From contig CAYXTR010000008.1 in assembly GCA_964468185.1 (NCBI GenBank), positions 97,857 through 161,856 on the forward strand: a DNA stretch of 64,000 nt. The letters run 5' to 3'. A program made the position numbers and the translations under genes. Of this stretch, positions 25,808 through 34,884 are shown piece by piece. Origin of the DNA: JANQFV01 sp964468185 (GTDB lineage: Bacteria > Planctomycetota > Phycisphaerae > UBA1845 > Fen-1342). Below the pieces are notes generated by a model that did no database searches, was not told where the DNA came from, and saw only the letters and a program-made list of their open reading frames with translations. Position 1 is the first letter of the stretch; the number at the start of each line of letters is the position of its first letter.

Positions 25808-26989
25808 GCGCAATCTGTCCCGCTTTTCCCGTACCACGTCCTCATACAAACCGATCAGCGCGCGGGCATGCCGTGCCATGGAAAGTTCCGCATGCAGGCG
25901 GTCAGCATCTGCACGGCACGCCTCCCGCACCTGCGGCTTCAGCGCGCCCGTCAGTGCTTCGCGGAGCCCGGTCGCGTCGGTCGGCTCGTTGATGACGAAG
26001 CCATGCCGCCCCGCCTCCATGACCTCGCAGGCCCCATTCCAGCGTGTCGTCACGACCGGCAGGCCGACCGACAGCGCTTCGAGCACAACGCGACTACACG
26101 GATCGTACCACGTCGGGTGCGCCAACACATCCGCCGCCGCGTACCAGGTCCGCATCGGCAGGTCAGCACCGACAAAATGGACCGCATCCGCAACGCCGGC
26201 AGCACGCGCGAGTCCCTGGTACCGCGTGCGACGATCACGACCGGCTATCACCAACTGGCGACCGCCCCGCCCGCCGATCAGCCCGCCCAGCGCACGCAGG
26301 AGTTCGGCCAGACCCTTCAACTTGAAGTTGTGGGCGACGAACAGGATCAGTTCCGTCTGGTCGCTCGCGCCCAGTCTGTCACGACACGCCCGCCGAGCTG
26401 AAAAACGCGCTTCCCCGCTCACCGGCTCGATGTCCACACCGTTGAAGACGACCCGTGCCCGGTCTTCGGGAAACCCGAACCCGTCCACGACCTGCCGCCG
26501 CACATACTCCGACACGGCCGCCACGCGTACGCGGCCCCGATACTTCGTCAGCAGGGTCTGTTCAATGCGGCGGAGAAAGCGCTGGCTGATGTTGAAGCGG
26601 CGAGCGTAGCGCTTGATGCCCCGCCATACGGGAGACTGCACCCGGGCCAGGGTGCGCGTCACGGTTTCGGGAAACGTGCCACCACGCGGCTGGTATACGT
26701 CGGCGACCAGGCACGGCGTGATCGCGTGCACAACATGAAACCCCTCGCGACGGCAGCGGCGACCGGCTTCGCGTACAAAGCGGTACGTCTGCCATCCGCG
26801 GGGACCGCCGGTAGCGGCGATCGGCAGAAATGTGACATTGTGAGACACGTGCGGATCTTCGTTGGCCGCCGCACAGATGATGCTGACATCGACGCCTTGC
26901 GCGGCCAGGTGGCGCGCCATTTCGATCGTCGACGTTTCCGCCCCGCCACGGGTCATGTCGACATGTTGTTGAACCAGGGCGACCTTCAT
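25757..26989 (-). CDS. GT4 family glycosyltransferase (WaaG-like)
   Basis: The GT-B fold shows 'HVDMTRGGAETSTIEMARHL' at the acceptor side, and the donor side has 'ILFVAHNFKLKGLAELLRAL' and 'HPTWYDPCSRVVLEALSVGL', the latter with the EALSxG nucleotide-sugar motif. WaaG-like enzymes add a hexose to the LPS core. ATG 26989 overlaps the stop of the upstream kinase (26986-26989), which fixes the start. The 410-residue product is last in the minus-strand operon and overlaps the convergent BshC-like gene by 51 nt. Confidence 0.9.
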   Translation of the reverse strand: MKVALVQQHVDMTRGGAETSTIEMARHLAAQGVDVSIICAAANEDPHVSHNVTFLPIAATGGPRGWQTYRFVREAGRRCRREGFHVVHAITPCLVADVYQPRGGTFPETVTRTLARVQSPVWRGIKRYARRFNISQRFLRRIEQTLLTKYRGRVRVAAVSEYVRRQVVDGFGFPEDRARVVFNGVDIEPVSGEARFSARRACRDRLGASDQTELILFVAHNFKLKGLAELLRALGGLIGGRGGRQLVIAGRDRRTRYQGLARAAGVADAVHFVGADLPMRTWYAAADVLAHPTWYDPCSRVVLEALSVGLPVVTTRWNGACEVMEAGRHGFVINEPTDATGLREALTGALKPQVREACRADADRLHAELSMARHARALIGLYEDVVREKRDRLRSARAQHAADVVDELGQ

Positions 26990-27840
26990 GTCTTGCGGCT
27001 CTTGCGAGCAATGCGACGGAGAATACGACTGCTCTTGCGGACAATCTTGCGTGCATACCACCGCGCCCGCGGAGCGCCGCGTTCGAGGCCGAGGTACGCC
27101 AGCAGAAAACGCAGGCGATCCGTACGCGTCGCACCAATCTGGCGGGCGGATGTATCGAGCTGAGACAGGTCCTTGATCAGCCAGCGCGTGCGGCGCCAGC
27201 GCGGCCGGTGCAACCTGGCCAGATCGATCAGCCAGAAGCGGGCCGGCTCGACGCCGTCCGGGTCAAGCACCGTGAAGATGTGGCACAGGTACAGGTCGCG
27301 ATGACAGGCGCCGGACTGGTGAAACGCCGATACGTAGCGTGCCAGACGTCGAATCAGGTCATGCCGCAACGGCCCGCGCGTGATCAGTGCCCGCTGTGCT
27401 TCGAGCCGCGGCCAGGCGCGGTCGAACGCATCCCCCGGCACCTCCTCAAACAACACGCTGCCGGAGCGCTCGCGCCAGCCGCGCATCGCCTCAGCCACCG
27501 CGACGGCCCGCACGGCCGGTACATACTGGCGCGCGAGTTCGCGGGATTGCTCATATTCCCACCAGGCGCGACTGTGGCGCGCCCGCTGGCGAATCATGCG
27601 GTCCACCTGCTCCCGCCAGGGTGTGTGCTGGTAACGCTTGAGGTATAGCGTGGCGGCGCTGTCCGGTAGCTGCCAGCGCCAGCGTTCGCGGCCACCCAAT
27701 CCCGGCTTGGTCAGGGCCTGCCACTCACCGCGCCAGCGCTGATCCGCGGGCGCGGCGGCCAGCAGATTCAGCGGGTCATGCAGGCCCAGGTCCGCGAGCG
27801 CTGCGGACCAGTCGTTGTCAACCCGGGCAAAGTACCTCAC
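26986..27840 (-). CDS. WaaP/InaA-like lipopolysaccharide kinase
   Basis: A 284-residue protein-kinase-fold enzyme that probably phosphorylates a core sugar. Visible parts are the ATP Lys68 in 'LYLKRY', the catalytic loop 'CHRDLYLCHIF' (HRD at 180-182) and the metal Asp206 in 'FWLIDLARL'. This loop is characteristic of WaaP (HRDFYICHF type). The C-terminus is very basic (about ten Arg/Lys in the last 25), which suits binding to the inner membrane. It overlaps both neighbours by four bases. Confidence 0.85.
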   Translation of the reverse strand: MRYFARVDNDWSAALADLGLHDPLNLLAAAPADQRWRGEWQALTKPGLGGRERWRWQLPDSAATLYLKRYQHTPWREQVDRMIRQRARHSRAWWEYEQSRELARQYVPAVRAVAVAEAMRGWRERSGSVLFEEVPGDAFDRAWPRLEAQRALITRGPLRHDLIRRLARYVSAFHQSGACHRDLYLCHIFTVLDPDGVEPARFWLIDLARLHRPRWRRTRWLIKDLSQLDTSARQIGATRTDRLRFLLAYLGLERGAPRARWYARKIVRKSSRILRRIARKSRKT

Positions 27841-28754
27841 GGCGCAGATCCCGCCGGTTCGTGTACCCCGCCCGGTTCGCCGTCAGCCCGTTCGGCGGCC
27901 AGACGTTGGTTCCAGCGCGCGAACAAGGCGTTCATGTGAACGCGGCGTAGTTCGTGGCGCTGCCAGTCCTTCGCCATGCGATTCATCTGACGCACATGCT
28001 CCTTCGATTCATCGTTGAGCCGCTGGCCGTTGTACTTCCTCAGAAAACGCAGGCCATCGGTGCGCGAAGTAAAAGGCAGCGCCGACACCAGCATCTGCGC
28101 AAGCTCGCGAACCGCCCCCCGCCCCGTCGGGCCCAGCCGCTCCCAGGGCCGCGGAGCTTGTGGATCAAGAAAGAAGAACTCGGGCCGACCATCGGGGCCG
28201 TCCCGGACCAGCAGGTTGCGCCAGAACAGATTGCCGTGCCACACGCCGTTGCGGTGCATGTTGAGGACTTGTTCAGCCAGCGTCTCGGCCAAGGCTCGCC
28301 GCAAGGCCCACGTCATCGGTCGCCGGCTGGCGATCACCTCCTGTGCGTACGTTGTCAGGTTGACGGCCCCCGGCACCTCTTCGGTGATCAGAAAACACGC
28401 CGTCAGAAAGTGTCCCACACGCCGGCCGCCGTAAGCGACAGGCCGGACGGTCGGCACCCCCACAGCGCGGAGCGCATTGAGTGCACGGTACTCGGCCTGG
28501 CCCCGATCCAGGCCGAAAAACGTGCCGCGAAACGTGCCGCGCAGGCGTCGGTTCCAGTCCGGGAACAAATGACGCTTGATGTAGAAGCCGGGCATGTCGC
28601 CCGCACCCGCGACGTAGAGCGAATCCGTCGTTCGGCTCCAGGCTGCAATACGCCCGTCGACACGCTCCAGCACCCGTGGCACGCTGTCAAGTTCACACGC
28701 GCGCAATCGCTCGCGATACGCAGCATCGGCGTGCATGTGCTCTGTGCGGATCAT
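27837..28754 (-). CDS. KdkA-like kinase homolog with HGN catalytic loop
   Basis: The 305-residue protein has the same fold as the next gene: Lys60 in 'FYIKRH', loop 'VWHGNLFWRNLLV' and metal Asp197 in 'FFFLDPQ'. The catalytic Asp of HRD/HGD is Asn175 here, so kinase activity is doubtful; it may be a pseudokinase partner of the adjacent WaaP-like enzyme. It overlaps the heptosyltransferase stop and the next start by four bases each. The family call is firm; the loss of activity is inferred. Confidence 0.8.
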   Translation of the reverse strand: MIRTEHMHADAAYRERLRACELDSVPRVLERVDGRIAAWSRTTDSLYVAGAGDMPGFYIKRHLFPDWNRRLRGTFRGTFFGLDRGQAEYRALNALRAVGVPTVRPVAYGGRRVGHFLTACFLITEEVPGAVNLTTYAQEVIASRRPMTWALRRALAETLAEQVLNMHRNGVWHGNLFWRNLLVRDGPDGRPEFFFLDPQAPRPWERLGPTGRGAVRELAQMLVSALPFTSRTDGLRFLRKYNGQRLNDESKEHVRQMNRMAKDWQRHELRRVHMNALFARWNQRLAAERADGEPGGVHEPAGSAP

Positions 28755-29863
28755 GCGGACACCTCGGACTGGCTGGCGTGTTGTGCGTCGCTGGTGCGGG
28801 CCTCATCCGGGTCCTTGCCGCCGGCTGGGTTGCGCGTGAGCACATCCGCAACGGCCTGCATGACCATATCAGTCGTCAGCCCCGTCATGCAACGCAGATC
28901 CAGCGGACACGTGCGCAACTGACACGGCCCACATTCTACCGGCACCTGGAGCTTGCTCTCACCGGCGTAGTCCGTGTCCGTCCACGCCTGGTGCGTCGGA
29001 CCGAAGATGGTCACCGTGGGCACGTCAAACGCATTCCCGTAGTGGCGCGGGCCCGTGTCGTTGCACACAAGCAGTGCCGCATCGCGAATCAACACCTTGA
29101 GCGAACCGAGCGTGGTCCCGGGCTCGTCGCAGCAGGTGACTTCGGTCTGCGCCAGCGCGGCGATGTGACGCATCAGCGGTGCCTCACGCGGTGCACCGAC
29201 GATCACGGGGCGCAGATCGTGCTCTGACCGCAGTCGCTCACACAACTGCGCAAACCGCTCCGGCAACCAGCACTTGGCCGCACCAAAAGCCGCCCCCACA
29301 TTGATCGCCGCGTACCGCCCGCCGTCATCCAGCCCGTAGTGCCGCTTCAGGTCTTGGCCGGCACGCTCCTGCTGCGGCGTGACGCCCAGACGCAGTCTGC
29401 GATCCGGCACGGGACAGCCAACGTGCTCGGCCAGGGCGACGTAGTACGGCAGGACGGGGCTCGGGACAAACACCCCGTCTTCCTTGTGCGGATGCAGCTT
29501 GTCGGTCAGCATCCACCCACGCCCATCACGGGCGTACCCCACACGCCGCTTCACGTTCGCCCGCCATGTAAGCATGCCTGCGCGAAACGAGTTCGTCAGT
29601 AGCAGCGCCAGGTCAAACCCCTGCCCCCGCAGCCGCCCCCCCAGCCGCCACGTGCGCACCTCACGCGTCAGGCCGCTGCCTTCCGGCCAGTGCAGCAATG
29701 TGTCATGCCAGCCGCCGCCCTCCACGACCGCCGCCACGTACGGCCGCAGCAGATAAGTGATCCGCCCGTGGCGGAAGTGCTCGCGCAGGGCCGCCAGCAC
29801 CGGCGTTGCCAGCACCACATCCCCCACCCAGTTCGGCACTACCACGAGCACCCGGCGCGCCAT
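28751..29863 (-). CDS. waaF: GT9 ADP-heptose:LPS heptosyltransferase
   Basis: WaaF-type enzymes add heptose to the inner core on the cytoplasmic side. Motifs are 'PNWVGDVVLATPVL' at the start, 'NVGAAFGAAKCWLPERFAQL' as the donor-side loop, 'LVCNDTGPRHYGNAFDVPTV' and 'FGPTHQAWTDTD'. ATG 29863 is chosen because GGTGG lies close upstream and the family starts with this strand; GTG 29938 and ATG 29887 are possible. It is about 370 residues long. The heptose donor genes are not in the window, so the exact sugar is inferred. Confidence 0.88.
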   Translation of the reverse strand: MARRVLVVVPNWVGDVVLATPVLAALREHFRHGRITYLLRPYVAAVVEGGGWHDTLLHWPEGSGLTREVRTWRLGGRLRGQGFDLALLLTNSFRAGMLTWRANVKRRVGYARDGRGWMLTDKLHPHKEDGVFVPSPVLPYYVALAEHVGCPVPDRRLRLGVTPQQERAGQDLKRHYGLDDGGRYAAINVGAAFGAAKCWLPERFAQLCERLRSEHDLRPVIVGAPREAPLMRHIAALAQTEVTCCDEPGTTLGSLKVLIRDAALLVCNDTGPRHYGNAFDVPTVTIFGPTHQAWTDTDYAGESKLQVPVECGPCQLRTCPLDLRCMTGLTTDMVMQAVADVLTRNPAGGKDPDEARTSDAQHASQSEVSA

Positions 29864-29938
29864 CCTGTCCACCGCACGAGTTGGCATAATCCCGGAGTGT
29901 ACCTGAAACGGACCCATCTGGGGACCGGGCAACGCCAC

Positions 29939-30505
29939 TCAGATGGGTCGCAACAACCATAGCTGCTCGACATTGCCGCCATGCCCCCGCAGCGGACTTT
30001 CCATTTCCGCCAATATCTGCCATTGCTGCCCAGCCACATCTTCCCGTACGCGACCGAGCACTTCGGCCATGCACTCCGCCGGCACCACGCCGTCGCGCAA
30101 CCACGCCTGCGGGGCCTCGTAGTGCGGCTTGACCAGCGTGATCACGCCGCCGGCGTCACGCTTCAGACAGCGCCGGGCCGCCGGCAGCACCAATCTTTGG
30201 GGCGTCCAGCCGACATCGATGGTAACGAGGTCACACAGCGCAGCCGGCACATATCGCAGCGCATTCGTCCGCTCGCAGACAATCACGCGCGAATCGCGAC
30301 GGAGCTGGTAATCGAGCACGCCATAGCCCGGATCGACGGCATATACCCGCCCGGCTCCGTGTTGCAGCAGACAATCGACGAACCCACCCGTATGCGAGCC
30401 AAAATCGGTGCAGACCCAGCCCGTCGGATCGACATCAAAGCGCTCCAGGGCGGCGGCCAGCTTCTCGCCGCTGCGCGATACGTACCTTCGGTCTGACGTG
30501 GACAT
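29939..30505 (-). CDS. TlyA/FtsJ-like rRNA methyltransferase without S4 domain
   Basis: The FtsJ-fold is clear: 'RYVSRSGEKLAAALERFDVD', SAM loop 'DFGSHTGGFVDCLLQHGAG', 'YAVDPGYGVLDYQLRRD' and 'TIDVGW' with 'LVKPHYEAP' for the K-D-K type 2'-O-methyltransferase centre. TlyA proteins carry an N-terminal S4 RNA-binding domain of about 60 residues that is absent here. The target is thus uncertain; it may use another RNA-binding partner. It sits 7 nt after the lipoprotein gene and directly before waaF. Confidence 0.85.
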   Translation of the reverse strand: MSTSDRRYVSRSGEKLAAALERFDVDPTGWVCTDFGSHTGGFVDCLLQHGAGRVYAVDPGYGVLDYQLRRDSRVIVCERTNALRYVPAALCDLVTIDVGWTPQRLVLPAARRCLKRDAGGVITLVKPHYEAPQAWLRDGVVPAECMAEVLGRVREDVAGQQWQILAEMESPLRGHGGNVEQLWLLRPI

Positions 30506-30512
30506 CTCGGAG

Positions 30513-31025
30513 CTACCGCCGCCGACGCGTCTCGCTGGGCTTGACCGGCGACCAGTCGCCGTTGGCCGAACGTTCGAACTCGGTCACTTGGGAGTCCGCG
30601 CGCCACTCGATACCCTGACCGTCAAGCCGCAGAACGATCGACCGGTCCGGCTGCAACGGCAATGCGCTGCGGTCGATGCGAATACGTTGGACATTGCGCG
30701 TGTCAAGGATCAAGCGGTTTCCCGGCTCTATCCGGATGCGCACGTCCGCCGCTTGTTTACGATCATACAGCGACGTGACCTTGAGGTACTTCGGCAGTTC
30801 CGGCTCGGCGGGTTGTTCTTGAGCGGTCGCCGGCTGCGGTTCGGGTACGTCCCCTGGCGGCTGCTCGCGCTCTGCGGGCGGTTGGTCGGCCGGTGGCGAC
30901 TCCTGCACCGTCGTGGTCGGTCGTGTCTGAGGCGCCCGTTCGTTCGGTGGCGGTGAGCTGTCGCAGCCGAGCCACGCACCTCCCGCCAGCACGACCGTAC
31001 TCCAGATGAGCAGACGCTTGTGCAT
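30513..31025 (-). CDS. Pro-rich lipoprotein of unknown function
   Basis: A lipoprotein signal ends at 'AWLGC' (Cys21). A disordered Pro/Gln/Glu linker (about 25-75) follows, then a small beta-rich domain of about 80 residues ('YLKVTSLYDRKQAADVRIRI', 'RSIVLRLDGQGIEW'). ATG 31025 is picked because the signal peptide begins there. It appears to head the minus-strand operon. The function is unknown; an envelope role next to the LPS-core genes is an inference. Confidence 0.7.
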   Translation of the reverse strand: MHKRLLIWSTVVLAGGAWLGCDSSPPPNERAPQTRPTTTVQESPPADQPPAEREQPPGDVPEPQPATAQEQPAEPELPKYLKVTSLYDRKQAADVRIRIEPGNRLILDTRNVQRIRIDRSALPLQPDRSIVLRLDGQGIEWRADSQVTEFERSANGDWSPVKPSETRRRR

Positions 31026-31164
31026 CACACTTCCTCCACATGCGGGGTCCCGGCGTGATTGAACTTCATTCATTCTACACGCAGGCCGCCGCCGCGTCGC
31101 ATTCCGGCTTTACCTGATCCACGCACGTGCGTACAGTCTGCCCCAGCAGTTTCCCAAGGCCGGA

Positions 31165-33105
31165 ATGCCCGCAAAGCTCATGCAGACCGCAACGCACAAC
31201 GCACAGATGTTCCCCCGCTGGCTCGTGCTCAATCGCAACTTCGTGTTGCTGTGGGCCGCCTACGGGATCAGCGCGTTCGGCGATCACCTCAGCGAGATGG
31301 CGCTGCTCAAGGAAGTCGGCGGCCTCGAACGCGACGACGTCACCCGCGTACAGGCCCTGCTCACCTTCTGCTTCTTCCTGCCATTCGTCCTCTTCGGCCC
31401 ACTCGCCGGCTGGTGGGCCGACCGCTTCAGCCGCAAGTGGACCATGATCGCCGCGGACGTCGCCCGCGCCCTCATCATGATCTCCCTGTCCATCACCGTG
31501 CCGACACTCCTCGGCTGGGGGTTCGGCGACTTCTCCATCGCCCTCCCACTGCTGCTGACGGGCGCCTTCGCCGCCCTGTTCTCACCCTGCCGACAGGCCA
31601 TGGTCCCCACGCTCATCCGCGACGATCAGCTCGTCCGCGCCAACGCCATGATCAGCGCCCTCGGCACCATCGGTGGCATCCTCAGCGCCGTCGCCGGCGG
31701 CTTGCTCGTCGACTGGGCCCTGCGCAACCACGTCGGCCTGTATTGGAATTACCGCCTCGACGCCGCCACTTACATCGTCAGCGGCATCTTCCTCCTGCTG
31801 ATCAACCTGCGCCATACGCGGGCCGTCCACCATCAACTCACGCCGGGCGTCCTCACCCCCATCCGCGAAGGCTTCACCTACGTCCGCCGCCACCGCCGCG
31901 TCCTCCAGATGATCATCCTCGGCACTGTCTTCTGGGGTTCCGCCGGCGTAGTCATCTCCATCGTGCCCGCCCTCGTACGTGACGTCTTCGGCGGCGCCTA
32001 CTCCGACGCGGGCATCTACCGCGGACTCATCGCGGCCGGTCTCGCCGTCGGCGCCGCGGTCCTCACACTCGTCGGCCCGACTGTTCCTCTTCCCCTCGCC
32101 GTACTCATCGGCGTCGCCGGCGGCGCCTTCTGGGCCGCCTGCCTCGACCTCGCCTGCATCTTCGAGCTCGGCCGCGTCTTCACCGCCATCTCGCTCTTCA
32201 TGCTCGGCGTCCACGGCGCCGGCATCCTCGTCAACATCATGGTCGTCATCCAACGCTTCGTCCCCGATTCACGCCGCGGACGCGTCTTCGGCGTCGCCGA
32301 CATGGCCACCATGTCCGCCATCGTCGCCACCACCGGCCTCCTCGGCCTCCCACACATCGAGCACCTCGACCGCTACATCCCCGTCCTCCTCGGCGGCGTC
32401 ACGCTCGCCCTCGGAATCGCCACACTTTCAGCCTGGCGCACCTATCGTGGCGGCGACACGCTCCCCGCCCACGTCTGGATCTTCTGGCGCATCCTGCGTT
32501 TCTATGTCAGCTTCTGGGGCCGCACGCAACGCATCGGACCATGCACCGTCCCGCGCACCGGCCCAGTCATCCTCGCCGCCAACCACACCGCCGGGATCGA
32601 CCCGCTCGCGATCCTCGGCACATGCACGCACCGCATGGTCAGCTTCGTCGTCGAAGCCAAGTACTACAAGGTCCCCCTCGCCGGCTGGTTCATGCGTCAA
32701 ATCGACTGCGTCCCCGTCGATCGCGATAATCCGAGCAAGTCCTTCCTCTCCGGCGCGCTACGCGTCCTCAAACACGACGGCTGCCTCGGCATCTTCCCGC
32801 AAGGCACCTACGCCAGCCCCGACGAGGAAATTCCGGAGGCCAAGTCCGGCGTCGGCCTGCTCGCCCTGCGCACTGGCGCCACCGTCATCCCCTGCCACAT
32901 CTCCGGCACACGCTACGACTACAACCCCTTCCTCGCCCTGATCCGCCGCCACCGCATCCGCGTCCGCTACGGCAAGCCAATCGATCTCTCCGACTTCCAC
33001 GGCCGCGAACGCGAACGCGACACCGCCCAACAAGCCAGCCAACGCATCATGCAAGCCATCGACGCCCTCGCCCCCAGCCATTCGACCAACAATGACGAAG
33101 CGTAA
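31165..33105 (+). CDS. MFS transporter fused to PlsC-type acyltransferase
   Basis: Residues about 20-430 form an MFS domain of about ten to twelve helices ('FGPLAGWWADRFSRKWTMIA' is the loop 2-3 signature). Residues about 450-640 form a 1-acylglycerol-3-phosphate acyltransferase domain with the catalytic HTAGID (His474, Asp479) and 'FPQGTYA' (544-550). The order resembles LplT-Aas systems, in which lysophospholipid is flipped inward and reacylated; here flippase and acylase are one chain and no acyl-ACP synthetase domain is seen. It overlaps the next gene by 14 nt. Confidence 0.88.
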   Translation: MPAKLMQTATHNAQMFPRWLVLNRNFVLLWAAYGISAFGDHLSEMALLKEVGGLERDDVTRVQALLTFCFFLPFVLFGPLAGWWADRFSRKWTMIAADVARALIMISLSITVPTLLGWGFGDFSIALPLLLTGAFAALFSPCRQAMVPTLIRDDQLVRANAMISALGTIGGILSAVAGGLLVDWALRNHVGLYWNYRLDAATYIVSGIFLLLINLRHTRAVHHQLTPGVLTPIREGFTYVRRHRRVLQMIILGTVFWGSAGVVISIVPALVRDVFGGAYSDAGIYRGLIAAGLAVGAAVLTLVGPTVPLPLAVLIGVAGGAFWAACLDLACIFELGRVFTAISLFMLGVHGAGILVNIMVVIQRFVPDSRRGRVFGVADMATMSAIVATTGLLGLPHIEHLDRYIPVLLGGVTLALGIATLSAWRTYRGGDTLPAHVWIFWRILRFYVSFWGRTQRIGPCTVPRTGPVILAANHTAGIDPLAILGTCTHRMVSFVVEAKYYKVPLAGWFMRQIDCVPVDRDNPSKSFLSGALRVLKHDGCLGIFPQGTYASPDEEIPEAKSGVGLLALRTGATVIPCHISGTRYDYNPFLALIRRHRIRVRYGKPIDLSDFHGRERERDTAQQASQRIMQAIDALAPSHSTNNDEA

Positions 33106-34723
33106 GCGTCAAACCAACGCCTCACCGCGGCCGGCCTCCCACGCCATCGCCGTAATCCCCAAACGCCATTGGCAAATCCTCGTGGCACTCGCCTTGCTCA
33201 TCATCGCGGCGAATGTGATCCTGTTCCGGAGTGCCGTACCGCTCGGCTGCCCGGGACGCTTCACCTATCCATATTCACCCGCACTCGCCCTGCGTCTCAA
33301 GAGCCTCATCCTCGCCGTGCTGCCCGTGATCGCGCTGGCGACGGCCGTCTCGCTCACCTGCCTCGACCGCAAAGCCCTCGTCCGCCTCGGCCTCACCCTC
33401 GCAGCCATCGCCGGCATATCCCTCGGCGTCTGGTCGTACTTCGCACCACCCTCACACTTCAACCAGCACATCTTCAACGCCAACTCGCCCGCCCAGGACG
33501 GCGCCTTCGTCAGCGAAGCCATCGCGATCGATTCAGTGCGCAACTATCTCGCGCATTTTCCCGACCGTGCCCGCCAGAATTGGGAACAGCTCCGCGGCAC
33601 ACGCGTCATCAGCAACCCCCCCGGCCCCACAATCCTCGCCTGGACCGCCAGACAGGCCCTCGACAGTTTTCCCGCGCTCCGCCCCGACATCCCCATCTCG
33701 AAAGAGCTGTACGAGCGCTCACCCGCCACCGCCCACCGCGCCCAACAACAAGCCGCCGTCGGCCTCGCCTTCTTCTGGCTCTGCACAGCACTCTGGCTCG
33801 CCGCCGGCCCGGTGCTCTACGCCCTGGCGCGCCTCCACCTGCCGCCCTCCACCTCGCTCGTGTTCGCCATCTGCTGCCTGTTCACACCCATGACCCTCGG
33901 CTTCACCCCCGGCAAAGACGCCGCACAACTTCTCACGATCGCACTACCCCTTTGGCTCTGGCTGCGCGCCATCCAGCGCAACTCACACCTCGCCGCCATA
34001 GCTGCCGGCGCATTCACACTGCTCGGCTGCCTCATGAGTCTCGTCCACATATGGATCGCCGCGATCATCATCGTCGCAGCCTTCGGCCCGCGTCTTCGTG
34101 ATTGGCGCAGCCTGCGCCAGCCTGCGCTCCACGCACTACTCCCTGCCGCCATCGGCTGCATCGCCACAGCCGCCCTGCTCTACCCCCTGCTCGGCCTGAA
34201 CGTCATCGACACCTTCCGCGCCGTCGCCGCCGCCCAGGCGTCCGTCACGCGCGGCCCCGACGCGATGCCATTGGTCTGGCAAGTGTTGGGCATTCCCTTG
34301 TTTCTGCTGTTCGCCGGCGCCGGCTGGTGGATTCTCACAACCTGGCTCGTCACGGCCGACCGCACCCAACGCCTGACCGACGACCCCGCCCGCTTCGGCC
34401 GCTGGCTGCTTCTCACAACACTCGCCGCCCTGCTCCTCACCGTCGGCTTCACCAACGTCGAAACACCCCGCCTCTGGATCCCGTTCGTCCCGCTCTGGCT
34501 CCTCGCCGTCATGCTGCAACTGCGCCTCACACGCACGCCCGCGCGCCCCGCCGCCCCCCTCCTCGCCACGCTCGTACTGCTTCACCTCGGCACGACACTC
34601 ATCCAATGGTCGCTCATGGACATGCGCGAAACCGAAAACCGCATCGCCGAACAAGCCTTTTACGACCGCCCGGACAAGACCACCATCGAGCGACCACGCA
34701 CACCAACCTTCGGACATGAATAG
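33092..34723 (+). CDS. Polytopic membrane protein, GT-C-like
   Basis: The 543-residue protein has about eleven hydrophobic helices and a large loop after helix 3 containing 'NPPGPTILAWTARQ', followed by multi-helix repeats. This pattern suits lipid-linked sugar transferases of the GT-C superfamily, but the acidic catalytic pair in the first loop is not clear. It is coupled to the MFS-PlsC gene, so a role in envelope lipid or glycan building is likely but not proven. Confidence 0.65.
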   Translation: MTKRKRQTNASPRPASHAIAVIPKRHWQILVALALLIIAANVILFRSAVPLGCPGRFTYPYSPALALRLKSLILAVLPVIALATAVSLTCLDRKALVRLGLTLAAIAGISLGVWSYFAPPSHFNQHIFNANSPAQDGAFVSEAIAIDSVRNYLAHFPDRARQNWEQLRGTRVISNPPGPTILAWTARQALDSFPALRPDIPISKELYERSPATAHRAQQQAAVGLAFFWLCTALWLAAGPVLYALARLHLPPSTSLVFAICCLFTPMTLGFTPGKDAAQLLTIALPLWLWLRAIQRNSHLAAIAAGAFTLLGCLMSLVHIWIAAIIIVAAFGPRLRDWRSLRQPALHALLPAAIGCIATAALLYPLLGLNVIDTFRAVAAAQASVTRGPDAMPLVWQVLGIPLFLLFAGAGWWILTTWLVTADRTQRLTDDPARFGRWLLLTTLAALLLTVGFTNVETPRLWIPFVPLWLLAVMLQLRLTRTPARPAAPLLATLVLLHLGTTLIQWSLMDMRETENRIAEQAFYDRPDKTTIERPRTPTFGHE

Positions 34724-34884
34724 ATACAAGTAGTCACATCGCCGCGCGCGCCACAACTTCCGGAAATCCGCAATCGCTCGACTAGTATTTCCTGGAACAG
34801 GTCGGCGTGTTGCACCGGGTCGCACGCCGGCCTCGCAGCGACATCCGCTGCGAGCACACTTCGAATCACGAATGGGAGAGGGTA

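Noticed and set aside
31059..31982. 307-residue Arg/Pro-rich plus frame
   Set aside because: Shadow of the MFS-PlsC gene in another frame.
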